Shown: positions 18,842-27,246, numbered from the stretch's first letter. The stretch: 64,000 bases of DNA from Pseudomonas fluorescens (GCF_019212185.1 NZ_CP078138.1:2338501-2402500); one strand, 5' to 3'. Notes: generated by a model from the letters alone, not told the origin. A program made the numbers and translations.

Positions 18842-21220
18842 ATGAAATTCAGTGAACAATGGCTGCGTGGCTGGGTAAGCCCGCAGGTTAGTCGCGATGA
18901 GCTGGTTGCTCGTCTGTCGATGGCCGGTCTTGAGGTCGATAGCGTTACCCCGGCCGCCGGTGTTTTCAAGGGCGTGGTAGTGGGCGAGGTGCTGAGCACC
19001 GAGCAGCACCCGGACGCTGACAAGTTGCGTGTTTGCCAGGTCAGCAATGGCGCGGAAACGTTCCAGGTGGTCTGCGGCGCGCCGAACGTACGCCCGGGCC
19101 TGAAAATCCCGTTCGCCATGATCGGTGCCGAACTGCCTGGCGACTTCAAGATCAAGAAGGCCAAGCTGCGTGGCGTCGAGTCCAACGGCATGCTGTGCTC
19201 GCAATCCGAGCTGCAGGTGGGTGAGGGCAATGACGGTCTGATGGAGCTGCCGGCCGATGCGCCGGTGGGTGAAGATTTCCGCGTTTACCTGGACCTGGAA
19301 GATGCCAGCATCGAGGTTGATCTGACCCCGAACCGTGGCGACTGCCTGTCCCTGGCCGGCCTGGCACGTGAAGTTGGCGCGCTGTATGCCGCGCCTGTCA
19401 GCCGTCCGTTGGTAGCTAGCGTGCCGGCCGTCCACGACGAAGTGCGTCCGGTCGAAGTGCTGGCGCCGGCTGCGTGCCCGCGTTACCTGGGCCGGGTGGT
19501 TCGCAACGTCGACCTGTCCCGTCCTACGCCGCTGTGGATGGTCGAGCGCTTGCGTCGAGCCGACGTGCGCAGCATCGATGCTGCCGTCGACATCACCAAC
19601 TACGTGATGTTGGAGCTGGGGCAGCCGCTGCACGCCTTCGATCTTGCCGAAATCAACGGTGGGATTCGCGTGCGCATGGCCGAAGAAGGCGAGAAGCTGG
19701 TACTGCTCGATGGTCAGGAGGTCAGCCTGCGTGCCGATACCCTGGTCATCGCCGACCACACCCGTGCCCTGGCAATCGCCGGCATCATGGGCGGCGAGCA
19801 CAGCGGCGTCAGCGCAACTACGCGCGACGTGTTCCTCGAAAGCGCATTTTTCGACCAGATCGCAGTCGCCGGCAAAGCCCGTTCCTATGGCCTGCATACC
19901 GACGCTTCGCACCGCTACGAGCGTGGCGTGGACTGGCAACTGGCCCGTGAAGCCATGGAGCGTGCCACTGGCCTGCTGCTGGAGATCACCGGTGGCGACG
20001 CTGGCCCGATCATCGAGACCGTCAGCGAGCAGCACCTGCCATCGATCGCCCCGATCACCCTGCGCGCCCAACGCATCACCCAGATGCTGGGCATGGAAAT
20101 GGACCCGGCCGAAGTCGAGCGTCTGCTCAGTGCTCTGGGCCTGACCATCTCTGCCGATGGAGAAGGGCAGTGGCGCGTAGAAGTGCCAAGCCATCGCTTC
20201 GATATCAGCCTGGAAGTCGATCTGATCGAAGAACTGGCGCGCCTGTATGGCTACAACCGCCTGCCGGTTCGCTACCCGCAAGCTCGCCTGGCACCACAGG
20301 CCAAGGCTGAAGCTCGTAGCGAATTGCCTGAATTGCGTCGCCTGCTGGTAGCGCGTGGTTACCAGGAAGCGATCACCTACAGCTTCATCGATCCAAAACA
20401 GTCCGAACTGTTCAATCCGGGCGTCGAACCGCTGTTGCTGGCCAATCCAATCTCCAACGACATGGCGGCCATGCGTTCGTCCCTGTGGCCGGGCCTGGTC
20501 AAGTCGTTGCAGCACAACTTGAACCGTCAGCAGGATCGCGTCCGTCTGTTCGAGAGCGGCTTGCGTTTTGTCGGTCAACTGGACGGCCTTAAGCAAGAGC
20601 CAATGCTGGCTGGCGTGGTGTGCGGCAGCCGTCTGCCGGAAGGTTGGGCGCAGGGTCGTGATGTGGTCGATTTCTTCGACATCAAGGCTGATGTGGAGGC
20701 GGTGCTGGGCTTTGCCGGTGCACTGGATTCGTTCACGTTCGTGCCAGGCAAACACCCGGCGCTGCACCCGGGGCAAACTGCGCGCATCGAGCGTGAAGGT
20801 CGCGAAGTCGGTTACGTCGGCGCGATTCACCCTGAGCTGTCGAAAACTCTCGGTCTCGACCGTCCGGTGTTCGTCTTCGAGCTGGTATTGAGCGAAGTGG
20901 CCTTGGGCAAAATGCCGAAATTCCACGAGTTATCGCGCTTTCCTGAAGTTCGTCGTGACCTCGCACTGCTGGCCGATGCCGGCGTTGCCGCCAGTGCCGT
21001 CATGGAAGTAATCCGTGAAAATGCAGGCGAATGGCTGACAGAGCTCAGGCTCTTTGACGTTTATCAGGGTAAAGGCATTGATCCTCATAGAAAAAGCCTT
21101 GCCGTTGGCTTGACCTGGCAGCATCCATCGCGCACTCTTAATGACGATGAGGTGAATACCACGACGCAAAACATCCTCACCTCGCTCGAACAAAGGTTGA
21201 ACGCCACGTTAAGGAAGTGA
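18842..21220 (+). CDS. pheT: Phenylalanyl-tRNA synthetase beta subunit
   Basis: A 792-residue protein, the usual length. Order: EMAP-like tRNA-binding domain (about 40-150), B3/B4 editing domain (about 215-370, with Ile-Met-Gly-Gly-Glu-His), B5, a catalytic-like core and a C-terminal FDX anticodon-binding domain (Phe-Asp-Val-Tyr-Gln-Gly-Lys). It edits mischarged Tyr-tRNA-Phe. AGGAG precedes the ATG and the ihfA start follows by 3 bases. Confidence 0.97.
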   Translation: MKFSEQWLRGWVSPQVSRDELVARLSMAGLEVDSVTPAAGVFKGVVVGEVLSTEQHPDADKLRVCQVSNGAETFQVVCGAPNVRPGLKIPFAMIGAELPGDFKIKKAKLRGVESNGMLCSQSELQVGEGNDGLMELPADAPVGEDFRVYLDLEDASIEVDLTPNRGDCLSLAGLAREVGALYAAPVSRPLVASVPAVHDEVRPVEVLAPAACPRYLGRVVRNVDLSRPTPLWMVERLRRADVRSIDAAVDITNYVMLELGQPLHAFDLAEINGGIRVRMAEEGEKLVLLDGQEVSLRADTLVIADHTRALAIAGIMGGEHSGVSATTRDVFLESAFFDQIAVAGKARSYGLHTDASHRYERGVDWQLAREAMERATGLLLEITGGDAGPIIETVSEQHLPSIAPITLRAQRITQMLGMEMDPAEVERLLSALGLTISADGEGQWRVEVPSHRFDISLEVDLIEELARLYGYNRLPVRYPQARLAPQAKAEARSELPELRRLLVARGYQEAITYSFIDPKQSELFNPGVEPLLLANPISNDMAAMRSSLWPGLVKSLQHNLNRQQDRVRLFESGLRFVGQLDGLKQEPMLAGVVCGSRLPEGWAQGRDVVDFFDIKADVEAVLGFAGALDSFTFVPGKHPALHPGQTARIEREGREVGYVGAIHPELSKTLGLDRPVFVFELVLSEVALGKMPKFHELSRFPEVRRDLALLADAGVAASAVMEVIRENAGEWLTELRLFDVYQGKGIDPHRKSLAVGLTWQHPSRTLNDDEVNTTTQNILTSLEQRLNATLRK

Positions 21221-21223
21221 CGT

Positions 21224-21526
21224 ATGGGGGCTCTGACGAAAGCTGAGATGGCGGAACGTCTGTATGAAGAGCTGGGCCTGAACAAACGGGAGGCCAAGGA
21301 ATTGGTCGAACTGTTTTTTGAAGAAATCAGGCACGCGCTCGAAGACAACGAACAAGTCAAATTGTCCGGTTTCGGCAATTTCGACCTTCGGGACAAACGC
21401 CAGCGGCCTGGCCGCAATCCGAAAACGGGGGAAGAAATCCCGATCACGGCTCGCCGTGTGGTCACCTTTCGTCCAGGGCAGAAGTTGAAGGCCCGAGTTG
21501 AGGCTTATGCTGGAACCAAGTCATAA
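21224..21526 (+). CDS. ihfA: Integration host factor alpha subunit
   Basis: A 100-residue HU/IHF-fold DNA-bending protein with the alpha-specific Leu-Ser-Gly-Phe-Gly-Asn-Phe and the beta-arm Gly-Arg-Asn-Pro-Lys-Thr-Gly-Glu segment whose Pro intercalates into DNA. It pairs with IHF-beta. It is relevant here because tyrosine-recombinase phages such as the adjacent one normally need IHF for integration. It overlaps the start of the MerR gene by 20 bases. Confidence 0.97.
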   Translation: MGALTKAEMAERLYEELGLNKREAKELVELFFEEIRHALEDNEQVKLSGFGNFDLRDKRQRPGRNPKTGEEIPITARRVVTFRPGQKLKARVEAYAGTKS

Positions 21527-21863
21527 CGACGAGCTTCCCGTCATCCCAGGCAAACGCTACTTCACCATTGGTGAAGTCAGCGAGCTGTGTGCGGTAAAGC
21601 CGCACGTACTGCGCTATTGGGAGCAGGAGTTTCCTCAACTCAACCCCGTCAAACGCCGCGGAAACCGCCGGTATTATCAGCGACAAGACGTGCTGATGAT
21701 CCGGCAGATCCGCGCGTTGCTTTATGATCAGGGGTTCACCATAGGCGGCGCACGCTTGCGATTGTCCGGTGACGAGGCCAAAGACGACACCACCCAGTAC
21801 AAGCAAATGATCCGCCAGATGATCTCCGAGCTCGAAGATGTACTGGTGGTCCTCAAGAAATAA
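21507..21863 (+). CDS. MerR-family regulator
   Basis: A 118-residue MerR-type protein. The winged helix starts at [10 protein letters not shown] and includes Leu-Arg-Tyr-Trp-Glu and Arg-Arg-Tyr-Tyr. A C-terminal coiled coil follows, without an effector domain or metal Cys cluster. The ATG at 21507 is preferred over the in-frame TTG at 21498 because GAGG precedes it. A MerR gene directly after ihfA is conserved in pseudomonads; its targets are unknown to me. Confidence 0.9.
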   Translation: MLEPSHNDELPVIPGKRYFTIGEVSELCAVKPHVLRYWEQEFPQLNPVKRRGNRRYYQRQDVLMIRQIRALLYDQGFTIGGARLRLSGDEAKDDTTQYKQMIRQMISELEDVLVVLKK

Positions 21864-21951
21864 AAACTTGCTTTAAATACTTCCAGTTTTCAAAAGCTTG
21901 CGATATATTCTTGAGCGTTCTTCGAGAACAGCAACAGGTAACACGCCTAGT

Positions 21952-22028
21952 CGGGGCGTAGCGCAGTCCGGTAGCGCACTAGCATGGGGTGCTAGGGGTC
22001 GAGTGTTCGAATCACTCCGTCCCGACCA
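21952..22028 (+). tRNA. tRNA-Pro(GGG)
   Basis: A 77-nt cloverleaf. The acceptor CGGGGCG pairs with CGTCCCG, the anticodon stem CTAGC/GCTAG closes loop ATGGGGT (anticodon GGG), the T-loop is GTTCGAATC, and CCA is encoded. Its 3' half is the presumed attachment site of the prophage, whose integrase gene ends 80 bp downstream. Confidence 0.95.
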
Positions 22029-22044
22029 TATAATTCAATGACTT

Positions 22045-22074
22045 AGCCCAATGTTCACAGCATTGGGCTTTTTC
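22045..22074 (+). terminator. Intrinsic terminator after tRNA-Pro
   Basis: AGCCCAATG and CATTGGGCT form a 9-bp stem around 7 bases, followed by five T's. It is placed to end the tRNA transcript. It lies on the prophage side of the tRNA end, so it may be prophage DNA that restores termination. Confidence 0.88.
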
Positions 22075-22107
22075 ATGTGCGTGACTTTTGCGTGACTTCT
22101 CTATTTT

Positions 22108-23286
22108 TCACGCCTGCTTCCTCTTCAAGATTGTCAGGACCGGTCCACGCGAATCGGTTGCTGATACCATGTTTGCAGCTTCAATCAGATGCCCGAGCTC
22201 CGCGCCCGAGTAGTGACTGGTGATGCTGCCGTTCTTGTGGCCCAGAAGTGCCTTTCGATCTTCCTCGGTGACGCCTGCTGCGCGTAGCCGACGGCCAAAT
22301 GTGTGTTTGAGGTCGTGGATCCTTATGGATGCATAACCTGGATGAGCGGGGCGAAGGTTTTCCTCCTGCCAGAGTTTTGCCGCTCTCACCCGCGCCTTCT
22401 TCCAAGCCGAGTCGTTCATGCGATGCATTGCGTTGCCGTTGTAGGGGAATACCCATTCCTTGCTCAGGCCTCGCTGTTGCTCGATGATCGACTTGGCCAC
22501 GCTATTCAGCACGACGAGTCGCTCATCACCGTTTTTCACACCGGACCGTTCGTGCCTCCCGCCAAAATCAGCCGGTATCAGAAAAACGCTGCTCCCGAGC
22601 TCCGGTACCGCAATCTCCCAATCCCATCTCAGCTTGCAGACCTCCTGCTCCCGGGTGCCGGTGTTCACTTTGAACAGGGCCATCGTTTGCAGGTGGGCCG
22701 GCAATTCTGCAAACAGAATCGACTGCTCCTGCCATGACATCGGGTAAGGCTTGCGGCTCGACTTCTTCTCTTCCAGTTTCGTGAGCATCGGCACACTATC
22801 CAGCCACGGCCTTCGCTCATCATCTCGCCACTTCCTGGCACACAACGATAAAACCCGAACCACACGCTCGATCGAGATATTCACCGTCCTGTTGCTCACA
22901 CCTTTTTTCACCTTGCCATCTGGCAGCGTCTTGGTCGCCAACCTGTCCTTAATGAAAGGCCCGAGGGCTTGGTCATCAATATGGGTTAGCGGCATGTCGC
23001 CGATGAATTCGTCCAGCTGTGAAAGATGGTGAGCCGAAAGCTTGATCGAAGGCTGATCCTTAAATTCGACCAAGAAGCGCATCGCCGCATCCCGCCACGT
23101 TCTGACCTGCCGAACGCCGTAGACCTTCTCCTGCCGGATCTGCTCCAGTCGGTGTATCAGGTAGCGTTCTGCTTCTTGCCGGTCACTTGTTCCAGTAGAT
23201 TCGTAAAGTCTTTCGCCGTTGATTTTCTTGTCGATATGCCAGAGACCTTTCCTTTGGGAGAGGCCTGTGATCGTTTTTCGCGCCAT
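22108..23286 (-). CDS. int: Phage integrase (tyrosine recombinase)
   Basis: A 392-residue integrase. An N-terminal arm-binding region and SAM-like core-binding domain (about 65-160) precede the catalytic domain (about 180-370). Visible catalytic residues are Arg212 (in Thr-Gly-Thr-Arg-Glu), His324 (His-Asp-Leu-Lys-His-Thr), His350 (Leu-Leu-Gly-His) and the nucleophile Tyr359 (Ser-His-Tyr-Ser). Box II has Lys327 where most relatives have Arg, a variant seen in other Pseudomonas phage integrases. It reads towards tRNA-Pro, as expected for a tRNA-targeting integrase. Confidence 0.95.
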   Translation of the reverse strand: MARKTITGLSQRKGLWHIDKKINGERLYESTGTSDRQEAERYLIHRLEQIRQEKVYGVRQVRTWRDAAMRFLVEFKDQPSIKLSAHHLSQLDEFIGDMPLTHIDDQALGPFIKDRLATKTLPDGKVKKGVSNRTVNISIERVVRVLSLCARKWRDDERRPWLDSVPMLTKLEEKKSSRKPYPMSWQEQSILFAELPAHLQTMALFKVNTGTREQEVCKLRWDWEIAVPELGSSVFLIPADFGGRHERSGVKNGDERLVVLNSVAKSIIEQQRGLSKEWVFPYNGNAMHRMNDSAWKKARVRAAKLWQEENLRPAHPGYASIRIHDLKHTFGRRLRAAGVTEEDRKALLGHKNGSITSHYSGAELGHLIEAANMVSATDSRGPVLTILKRKQA

Positions 23287-23561
23287 TGTGTTTCTCCTTT
23301 CTGGCGCTCGCTGCGGGGCAATTGTTGCTCCGGGGCGCGTTTTTTATCAATTGCTTTGGCCGCAACGTAGGAGGACGCCCACTCGTCCAACTCCTGTCGG
23401 TCGAAACCAACACCTCGCTCGCCGATCGGAAACTCGCTCACGTAGGGGCGGACGATCTCGTTGAATAGGGGGAGTGACATACTCAGGTATGTAGGCGCCT
23501 CGCCAGCCCGAATGAACCTTGGGGCAAGTGGCATGCTTCTGGATGATGCTTTACTGCCCAT
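23157..23561 (-). CDS. Candidate excisionase / AlpA-like DNA-binding protein
   Basis: A 134-residue basic protein. Residues of about 15-60 (Arg-Phe-Ile-Arg-Ala-Gly-Glu-Ala, then Phe-Asn-Glu-Ile-Val-Arg, Gly-Val-Gly-Phe-Asp-Arg-Gln-Glu-Leu-Asp-Glu-Trp) resemble the winged-helix MerR/AlpA fold of excisionases, where a hydrophobic strand precedes Asp-xx-Glu-Leu-Asp-xx-Trp. The Lys/Arg-rich tail overlaps the integrase start by 130 bp in another frame. I chose the ATG at 23561 because GGAG lies 6 bases upstream; 23573 is possible. Position and overlap suggest Xis; this is inference. Confidence 0.65.
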   Translation of the reverse strand: MGSKASSRSMPLAPRFIRAGEAPTYLSMSLPLFNEIVRPYVSEFPIGERGVGFDRQELDEWASSYVAAKAIDKKRAPEQQLPRSERQKGETQWREKRSQASPKGKVSGISTRKSTAKDFTNLLEQVTGKKQNAT

Positions 23562-23600
23562 GTATTGCTCCATGCTGCGCGTGGCGGCAGAAGGTGGTGG

Positions 23601-24095
23601 TTACTGGGAGAACTTGGCGAGCGCTTCGTCTGCAATCTTCATCGCAGCTTGGGCTTCGTTGACGTAGGCTGGGTCGAACCCACCGCACAGGTGGATGGTT
23701 GCCTGGCATGCGCGCAGGTTCTCTCGATTGAGCTTCAGCGCCGAGATCAGCTCTTTGCGTGCCTCGGCCTCACCACGGCCGATATCCCAGAATCGCTGGC
23801 CCCAATGCCCGGCAGGTGGCGGGTTGTTGTTCTGAGAGCCGAAGGCCATTGCCCCGACGATTGAGTCGAGCAGGTCGCGCTTGTAGGCGTTATCGCCGTC
23901 GATGCTCAGGCCCGCCCGGCGCAGGGTGCTCAATACCTCGTCGAGGTCGATCCCTTGATCCTTGAGCACGATGTCGAGTTTTGGTTTTCCTGGCTCGTAG
24001 ATCACCAGTGCCAGCTTGGCGCCGGGCCACAGGTGTTCACTGATGCTGACAAGTGCATCGTTAGCGACTTCGTGAAATCGTTCTGTTGCGGACAT
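23601..24095 (-). CDS. Phage protein of unknown function
   Basis: A 164-residue protein. The N-terminal 65 residues (Phe-His-Glu-Val-Ala-Asn-Asp-Ala, Trp-Pro-Gly-Ala-Lys-Leu-Ala-Leu-Val-Ile-Tyr) look like an alpha/beta domain. The middle contains Phe-Gly-Ser-Gln-Asn-Asn-Asn-Pro-Pro. The C-terminus is helical with two Cys and a His. AGGA precedes the ATG at 24095. The open frame continues upstream to 24404 but without codon or ribosome-site support. It belongs to the leftward early operon. Confidence 0.7.
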   Translation of the reverse strand: MSATERFHEVANDALVSISEHLWPGAKLALVIYEPGKPKLDIVLKDQGIDLDEVLSTLRRAGLSIDGDNAYKRDLLDSIVGAMAFGSQNNNPPPAGHWGQRFWDIGRGEAEARKELISALKLNRENLRACQATIHLCGGFDPAYVNEAQAAMKIADEALAKFSQ

Positions 24096-24145
24096 AGGAA
24101 TTCCTCGCCCGCCGTACACCGGCAGGCTCTTGTGTGGGGTAGGGG

Positions 24146-24457
24146 TTAAATGAGTTCGGCGGGGACTTTGACGTTTGGCCCGTGCTTGGCCCAGACCACT
24201 GCGCGGAACACGGCGATGGTTCGGGTTTCGCCGTCCATGCGGTGCCAGGGCTCTCGGTCTGTAGCAGCGAGCCATGGATAGTGGTAACCGCGCTCGACCC
24301 AGACGCCGTACTTCTCGATCAGTTGCTCGGCGTTTACCTGGGCGAAGAGCTGTAACTGTCCGGCGTCCGGCTGCGGACTGCCCTCGATGGTGTCGATTGC
24401 CCACTGCAGTGCCGGGCCGGCCAGTTCCTCGGTGCTGACGCTGACCCTGCGGCTCAT
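24146..24457 (-). CDS. DUF2591-like phage protein
   Basis: A 103-residue protein. Leu-Ala-Gly-Pro-Ala-Leu-Gln-Trp-Ala-Ile-Asp at residues 12-22 and the Tyr-Pro-Trp-Leu...Pro-Trp segment fit DUF2591, a family found in phage early regions and of unknown role. Its ATG overlaps the stop of the upstream gene (ATGA at 24454-24457), indicating coupling. Confidence 0.75.
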   Translation of the reverse strand: MSRRVSVSTEELAGPALQWAIDTIEGSPQPDAGQLQLFAQVNAEQLIEKYGVWVERGYHYPWLAATDREPWHRMDGETRTIAVFRAVVWAKHGPNVKVPAELI

Positions 24458-24819
24458 CGCCGACCGCCCGCGGCGACAGCAGCCAGCTCGCACTCGGCGG
24501 CTAGCTTCAACAGGTTGCGAGTCGTCGGCGTGAAGCCTTCCGTGTTTGGGTAGTGCGCAAGGTTATGCTCGTGCGGGTATTCCTCGAACGGCCCATGCCA
24601 GCACCAATTCATCTTCCAGTCCGCCCATACGGTGTATGCATCCTGACCTTCGCCCCAATAGTCGGTACCGCCGCCAACGCTCCGTACATGGCTCACGCGG
24701 GTGCGTTGCTCATACGCAAGCTCGCTTGGTTCGTCCTTGTCGATCCAAGCCCGCCGATAGAGCGTTGGGTTCAATTGGACCAGCCTGTTGCTGAGTTTCT
24801 TCTCGATGCGTGCCTTCAT
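24454..24819 (-). CDS. Phage protein of unknown function (Trp/Tyr-rich)
   Basis: A 121-residue protein with many aromatic residues in the middle (Tyr-Trp-Gly-Glu, Trp-Ala-Asp-Trp-Lys-Met-Asn-Trp-Cys-Trp-His). No family is recognised. The ATG at 24819 overlaps the stop of a 17-codon ORF (TGATG), and its own stop overlaps the next ATG. An in-frame GTG at 24822 is an alternative start. Confidence 0.65.
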   Translation of the reverse strand: MKARIEKKLSNRLVQLNPTLYRRAWIDKDEPSELAYEQRTRVSHVRSVGGGTDYWGEGQDAYTVWADWKMNWCWHGPFEEYPHEHNLAHYPNTEGFTPTTRNLLKLAAECELAAVAAGGRR

Positions 24820-24872
24820 CACCGCGGCCCCTTGTAGCGGTAAGCGTAGGCGAACCAGGCGAGGGCGATCAT
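24819..24872 (-). CDS. 17-residue ORF bridging two phage genes
   Basis: ATG at 24872 overlaps the upstream stop (ATGA) and its TGA overlaps the next start (TGATG). The product is a hydrophobic peptide, Met-Ile-Ala-Leu-Ala-Trp-Phe-Ala-Tyr and so on, ending in basic residues. It could be a real micro-protein or simply a device passing ribosomes along the operon. There is no separate ribosome site. Confidence 0.4.
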   Translation of the reverse strand: MIALAWFAYAYRYKGPR

Positions 24873-25294
24873 GGCGTCACATCCCGGCGCGCCCACTGCA
24901 CATACGGGCCGTCCTCTGTATCAAAGATCCCCATCAGGAACCACTCAGGTCCTGGTGACTCGGGATTCCAGGCGGTGCACGCTGCATCCTCTTCAGGAAG
25001 GTCGTAGGTCTCGTCTCCCGAATGCCAGCCTTTCACCTCTAACCCTTGTTCTGCTACCCAGGCCCTGTACGGCGCCGGATCTTCGCCTCCATCGAATTCA
25101 GGTATGCCCGGGTGCCCCCACCAGCCGTCCTTGTCGCGCTTCACTTCGACGGGGCCAAAGGACTTCGGCCTGTGATTCGGGCAAGGCATCACGTAAAGCA
25201 CGTCGGAGTACTCACCACCGCCGGAGCTGAACTCCATCTGGCAGCCGCACTTCGCCGGCTCGCCATTTACGAACGTTATCTTTTCTTCAGGCAT
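24869..25294 (-). CDS. Phage protein of unknown function, Cys-containing
   Basis: A 141-residue acidic protein with Cys-Gly-Cys near residue 16 and Met-Pro-Cys-Pro-Asn-His near 37, possibly one zinc knuckle, and a Trp/Gly/Pro-rich C-terminal half. Start at 25294, with AAGGA 7 bases upstream. It is the last leftward gene before the oppositely oriented ATPase cassette. Confidence 0.65.
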   Translation of the reverse strand: MPEEKITFVNGEPAKCGCQMEFSSGGGEYSDVLYVMPCPNHRPKSFGPVEVKRDKDGWWGHPGIPEFDGGEDPAPYRAWVAEQGLEVKGWHSGDETYDLPEEDAACTAWNPESPGPEWFLMGIFDTEDGPYVQWARRDVTP

Positions 25295-25410
25295 GACTTC
25301 GTCCTTGCCGCTAGTGAGGGGTGATTGCGATTTGAGGGTCAATTGACCATGCATTTCTGAGAAAACTAGGCCAGAATACGTTAGCGGTTTAAAGTTTGGT
25401 GGGAGGCTGA

Positions 25411-26709
25411 ATGCATTACTTTAGAAATTTTAAAAATTACTCGACGGCAGAGATTAATTTATTCTCTAACTTTACGTTACTTATTGGTAAGAACGGAAGT
25501 GGTAAGTCAAATCTGATTGAAGGGGTTGAATTGTTAGCTGCCTTGGCTGAAGGACGGCCTCTTCATGAGATGGTGGAGGGTAGAGGATATTTACCAAATA
25601 TGTACTCCATTAGAGGTGGGATACATAGTTGTGTTAAATTTGGTGAAACTAGTTTTTCTCTTGGTTTCTCTGGATTTTATAAATTTTTAAATAAAAATGA
25701 GCCTTTTGATTATTGTATTACGGTATCCGTTGATCCGTTTCCGTGCGTGATTGCAGAGCATTTACTTGTGGCAGGTCGAAAAATATTTCTTGCTGAAAGT
25801 GAGTCCTCAACTCGAGATGGGCTGCTAAACGTCCAGTTTGATAATTTTGCAAGAGGTGGTACCAAGCCGCATAAGAAGTTTTTCGGTGATAGGTCTATTA
25901 TTTCCCGGTATGAAGAGCTTACCGAAAGTAATGAGGCAGGAGATAAGAATAAAAAATTAAAGGCTGTGCAGATGGTGGCGTCGATCAAACGCTATCTTCA
26001 GTCTTCATTTGTTTTCGATCCCAGCCCAAAGTTAATGCGCGATTATGTTAGGCAGGGGCAGAATGTTCTGTTGAAAGATGGTTCGAACATCTCTGCTGTT
26101 CTTCACTCTATGAGTCTGTCTAAAGCTGATCCATCGCCATTGGCAAATGTTCTTTCCGTGATACGTCAAATTCCGGAGGAGCCTTTTTTAAATTTTGGCT
26201 TTGTCATTACAACTCAGCATGATGTTTTGCTTACTTTACAGTCTGGCAAGTATCCAGTTGATGCTCGACTTGTTTCAGACGGTACTTTAAGGGCGATGGC
26301 CGTGGTCACGGCTCTCGAGTCTATAAATGACGGTTCGCGCGTTGTTATTGAGGAGTTCGATAATGGACTGCATCCAAGTAGGGCGGAGGTTTTACTAGAA
26401 GCTATCAGGGAAATAGTTGCAAGAAAAAAACTAAATATACTACTTTCAACACACAACCCGGCAAGCCTGAATTCGCTAGATGCGGATTGGTTGAAAAATG
26501 TGCATGTTTGTTATTGGGACGCCTTGGAAGATACTTCGAAGTTAACAGGGTTGTTAGATATTCCAGATGTTGATGCGCTGCTGGAGTCCAATGGTGGGTT
26601 AGGGGATCTTGTAACTAAGTCTGTCTTTGAAAAGCATTTGGCTCCTCGATTTGAAGAAAGTAAGAAACAAGTGGCTAAAGACTGGTTGAGGCGCTTGGTT
26701 AATGAGTAA
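25411..26709 (+). CDS. AAA/ABC-type ATPase (OLD/AAA_21-like), defence candidate
   Basis: A 432-residue ATPase. The N-terminus resembles SMC/OLD-type ATPases: a Phe-Lys-Asn-Tyr segment, Walker A GKNGSGKS at residues 26-33, then Leu-Ile-Glu-Gly-Val. An ABC-type signature region (Ser-Asp-Gly-Thr-Leu-Arg-Ala-Met, near 289-296), Walker B Val-Val-Ile-Glu-Glu-Phe-Asp-Asn-Gly (about 311-319) and switch His in Ser-Thr-His-Asn-Pro (about 346-350) complete it. No TOPRIM or other nuclease domain follows. Codon use is AT-rich, unlike the flanking phage genes. Its stop overlaps the next gene by 8 bases. ATPases of this class pair with nuclease effectors in antiphage systems such as PARIS and Septu. Confidence 0.85.
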   Translation: MHYFRNFKNYSTAEINLFSNFTLLIGKNGSGKSNLIEGVELLAALAEGRPLHEMVEGRGYLPNMYSIRGGIHSCVKFGETSFSLGFSGFYKFLNKNEPFDYCITVSVDPFPCVIAEHLLVAGRKIFLAESESSTRDGLLNVQFDNFARGGTKPHKKFFGDRSIISRYEELTESNEAGDKNKKLKAVQMVASIKRYLQSSFVFDPSPKLMRDYVRQGQNVLLKDGSNISAVLHSMSLSKADPSPLANVLSVIRQIPEEPFLNFGFVITTQHDVLLTLQSGKYPVDARLVSDGTLRAMAVVTALESINDGSRVVIEEFDNGLHPSRAEVLLEAIREIVARKKLNILLSTHNPASLNSLDADWLKNVHVCYWDALEDTSKLTGLLDIPDVDALLESNGGLGDLVTKSVFEKHLAPRFEESKKQVAKDWLRRLVNE

Positions 26710-27214
26710 AATAGTACTTTTGGATACTAGTTATTTTCTTGAGCTTTTTCTTGTTCCTATGGATTCGGTGCAGGCGAAGCACGAAGAGGCAGTTGCTCTA
26801 TTTGATCAGGCTATTGATGGCTCGTATCATCTTTACTGTACTCTAGGAGTTTTATATGAGGTGGCTAATCATATTGTTGATATTAAGAATGCAGAGACTC
26901 AAAACCGAATAGCAATGGCGTATAAAGAAATGGTTGTTCTTTCCTGGAATACTAATTCTCCATTTACGATTGTTCCTAGCTCAAACTCGAGTGAGGTCTT
27001 AGCTCAGTTTTCATCGCTTCCTGAGCTTTGCCAGAAATACTCCGAATCACTACGGCAACGACTTAGTCTTGTGGATTGTACTATTGCTGAAGTTGCGGAG
27101 AAAATTCAAGCTAATTATTTGAGTAGGAGTAGGCGCTGGCCGGCTCATATTTGGACTACACATGGCGAGTTGAAGGCGTTAGAGCCAGATAGATTTGAAA
27201 ATCCTTACTTTTAA
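26702..27214 (+). CDS. PIN-like nuclease, partner of the ATPase
   Basis: A 170-residue protein. It starts Ile-Val-Leu-Leu-Asp-Thr-Ser-Tyr-Phe, the first acidic strand of PIN domains (Asp8). Later come Gly-Val-Leu-Tyr-Glu-Val-Ala (second acidic residue) and Leu-Ser-Leu-Val-Asp-Cys-Thr-Ile-Ala-Glu-Val-Ala near residue 128, the third PIN motif. PIN proteins are metal-dependent RNases. Base composition matches the ATPase and the frames overlap by 8 bases, so the two form a unit. No antitoxin is visible, which argues that the ATPase itself controls it. The nuclease assignment is by eye. Confidence 0.75.
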   Translation: MSKIVLLDTSYFLELFLVPMDSVQAKHEEAVALFDQAIDGSYHLYCTLGVLYEVANHIVDIKNAETQNRIAMAYKEMVVLSWNTNSPFTIVPSSNSSEVLAQFSSLPELCQKYSESLRQRLSLVDCTIAEVAEKIQANYLSRSRRWPAHIWTTHGELKALEPDRFENPYF

Positions 27215-27246
27215 ATCCCTAACCGCTACTTTGCATTCGAGGGATT
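27212..27246 (+). terminator. Possible terminator of the ATPase-PIN cassette
   Basis: AATCCCT (27214-27220) and AGGGATT (27240-27246) pair around a 19-base loop, with a T-run eight bases further on (CTTTTT). It lies at the cassette's 3' end. Confidence 0.35.
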
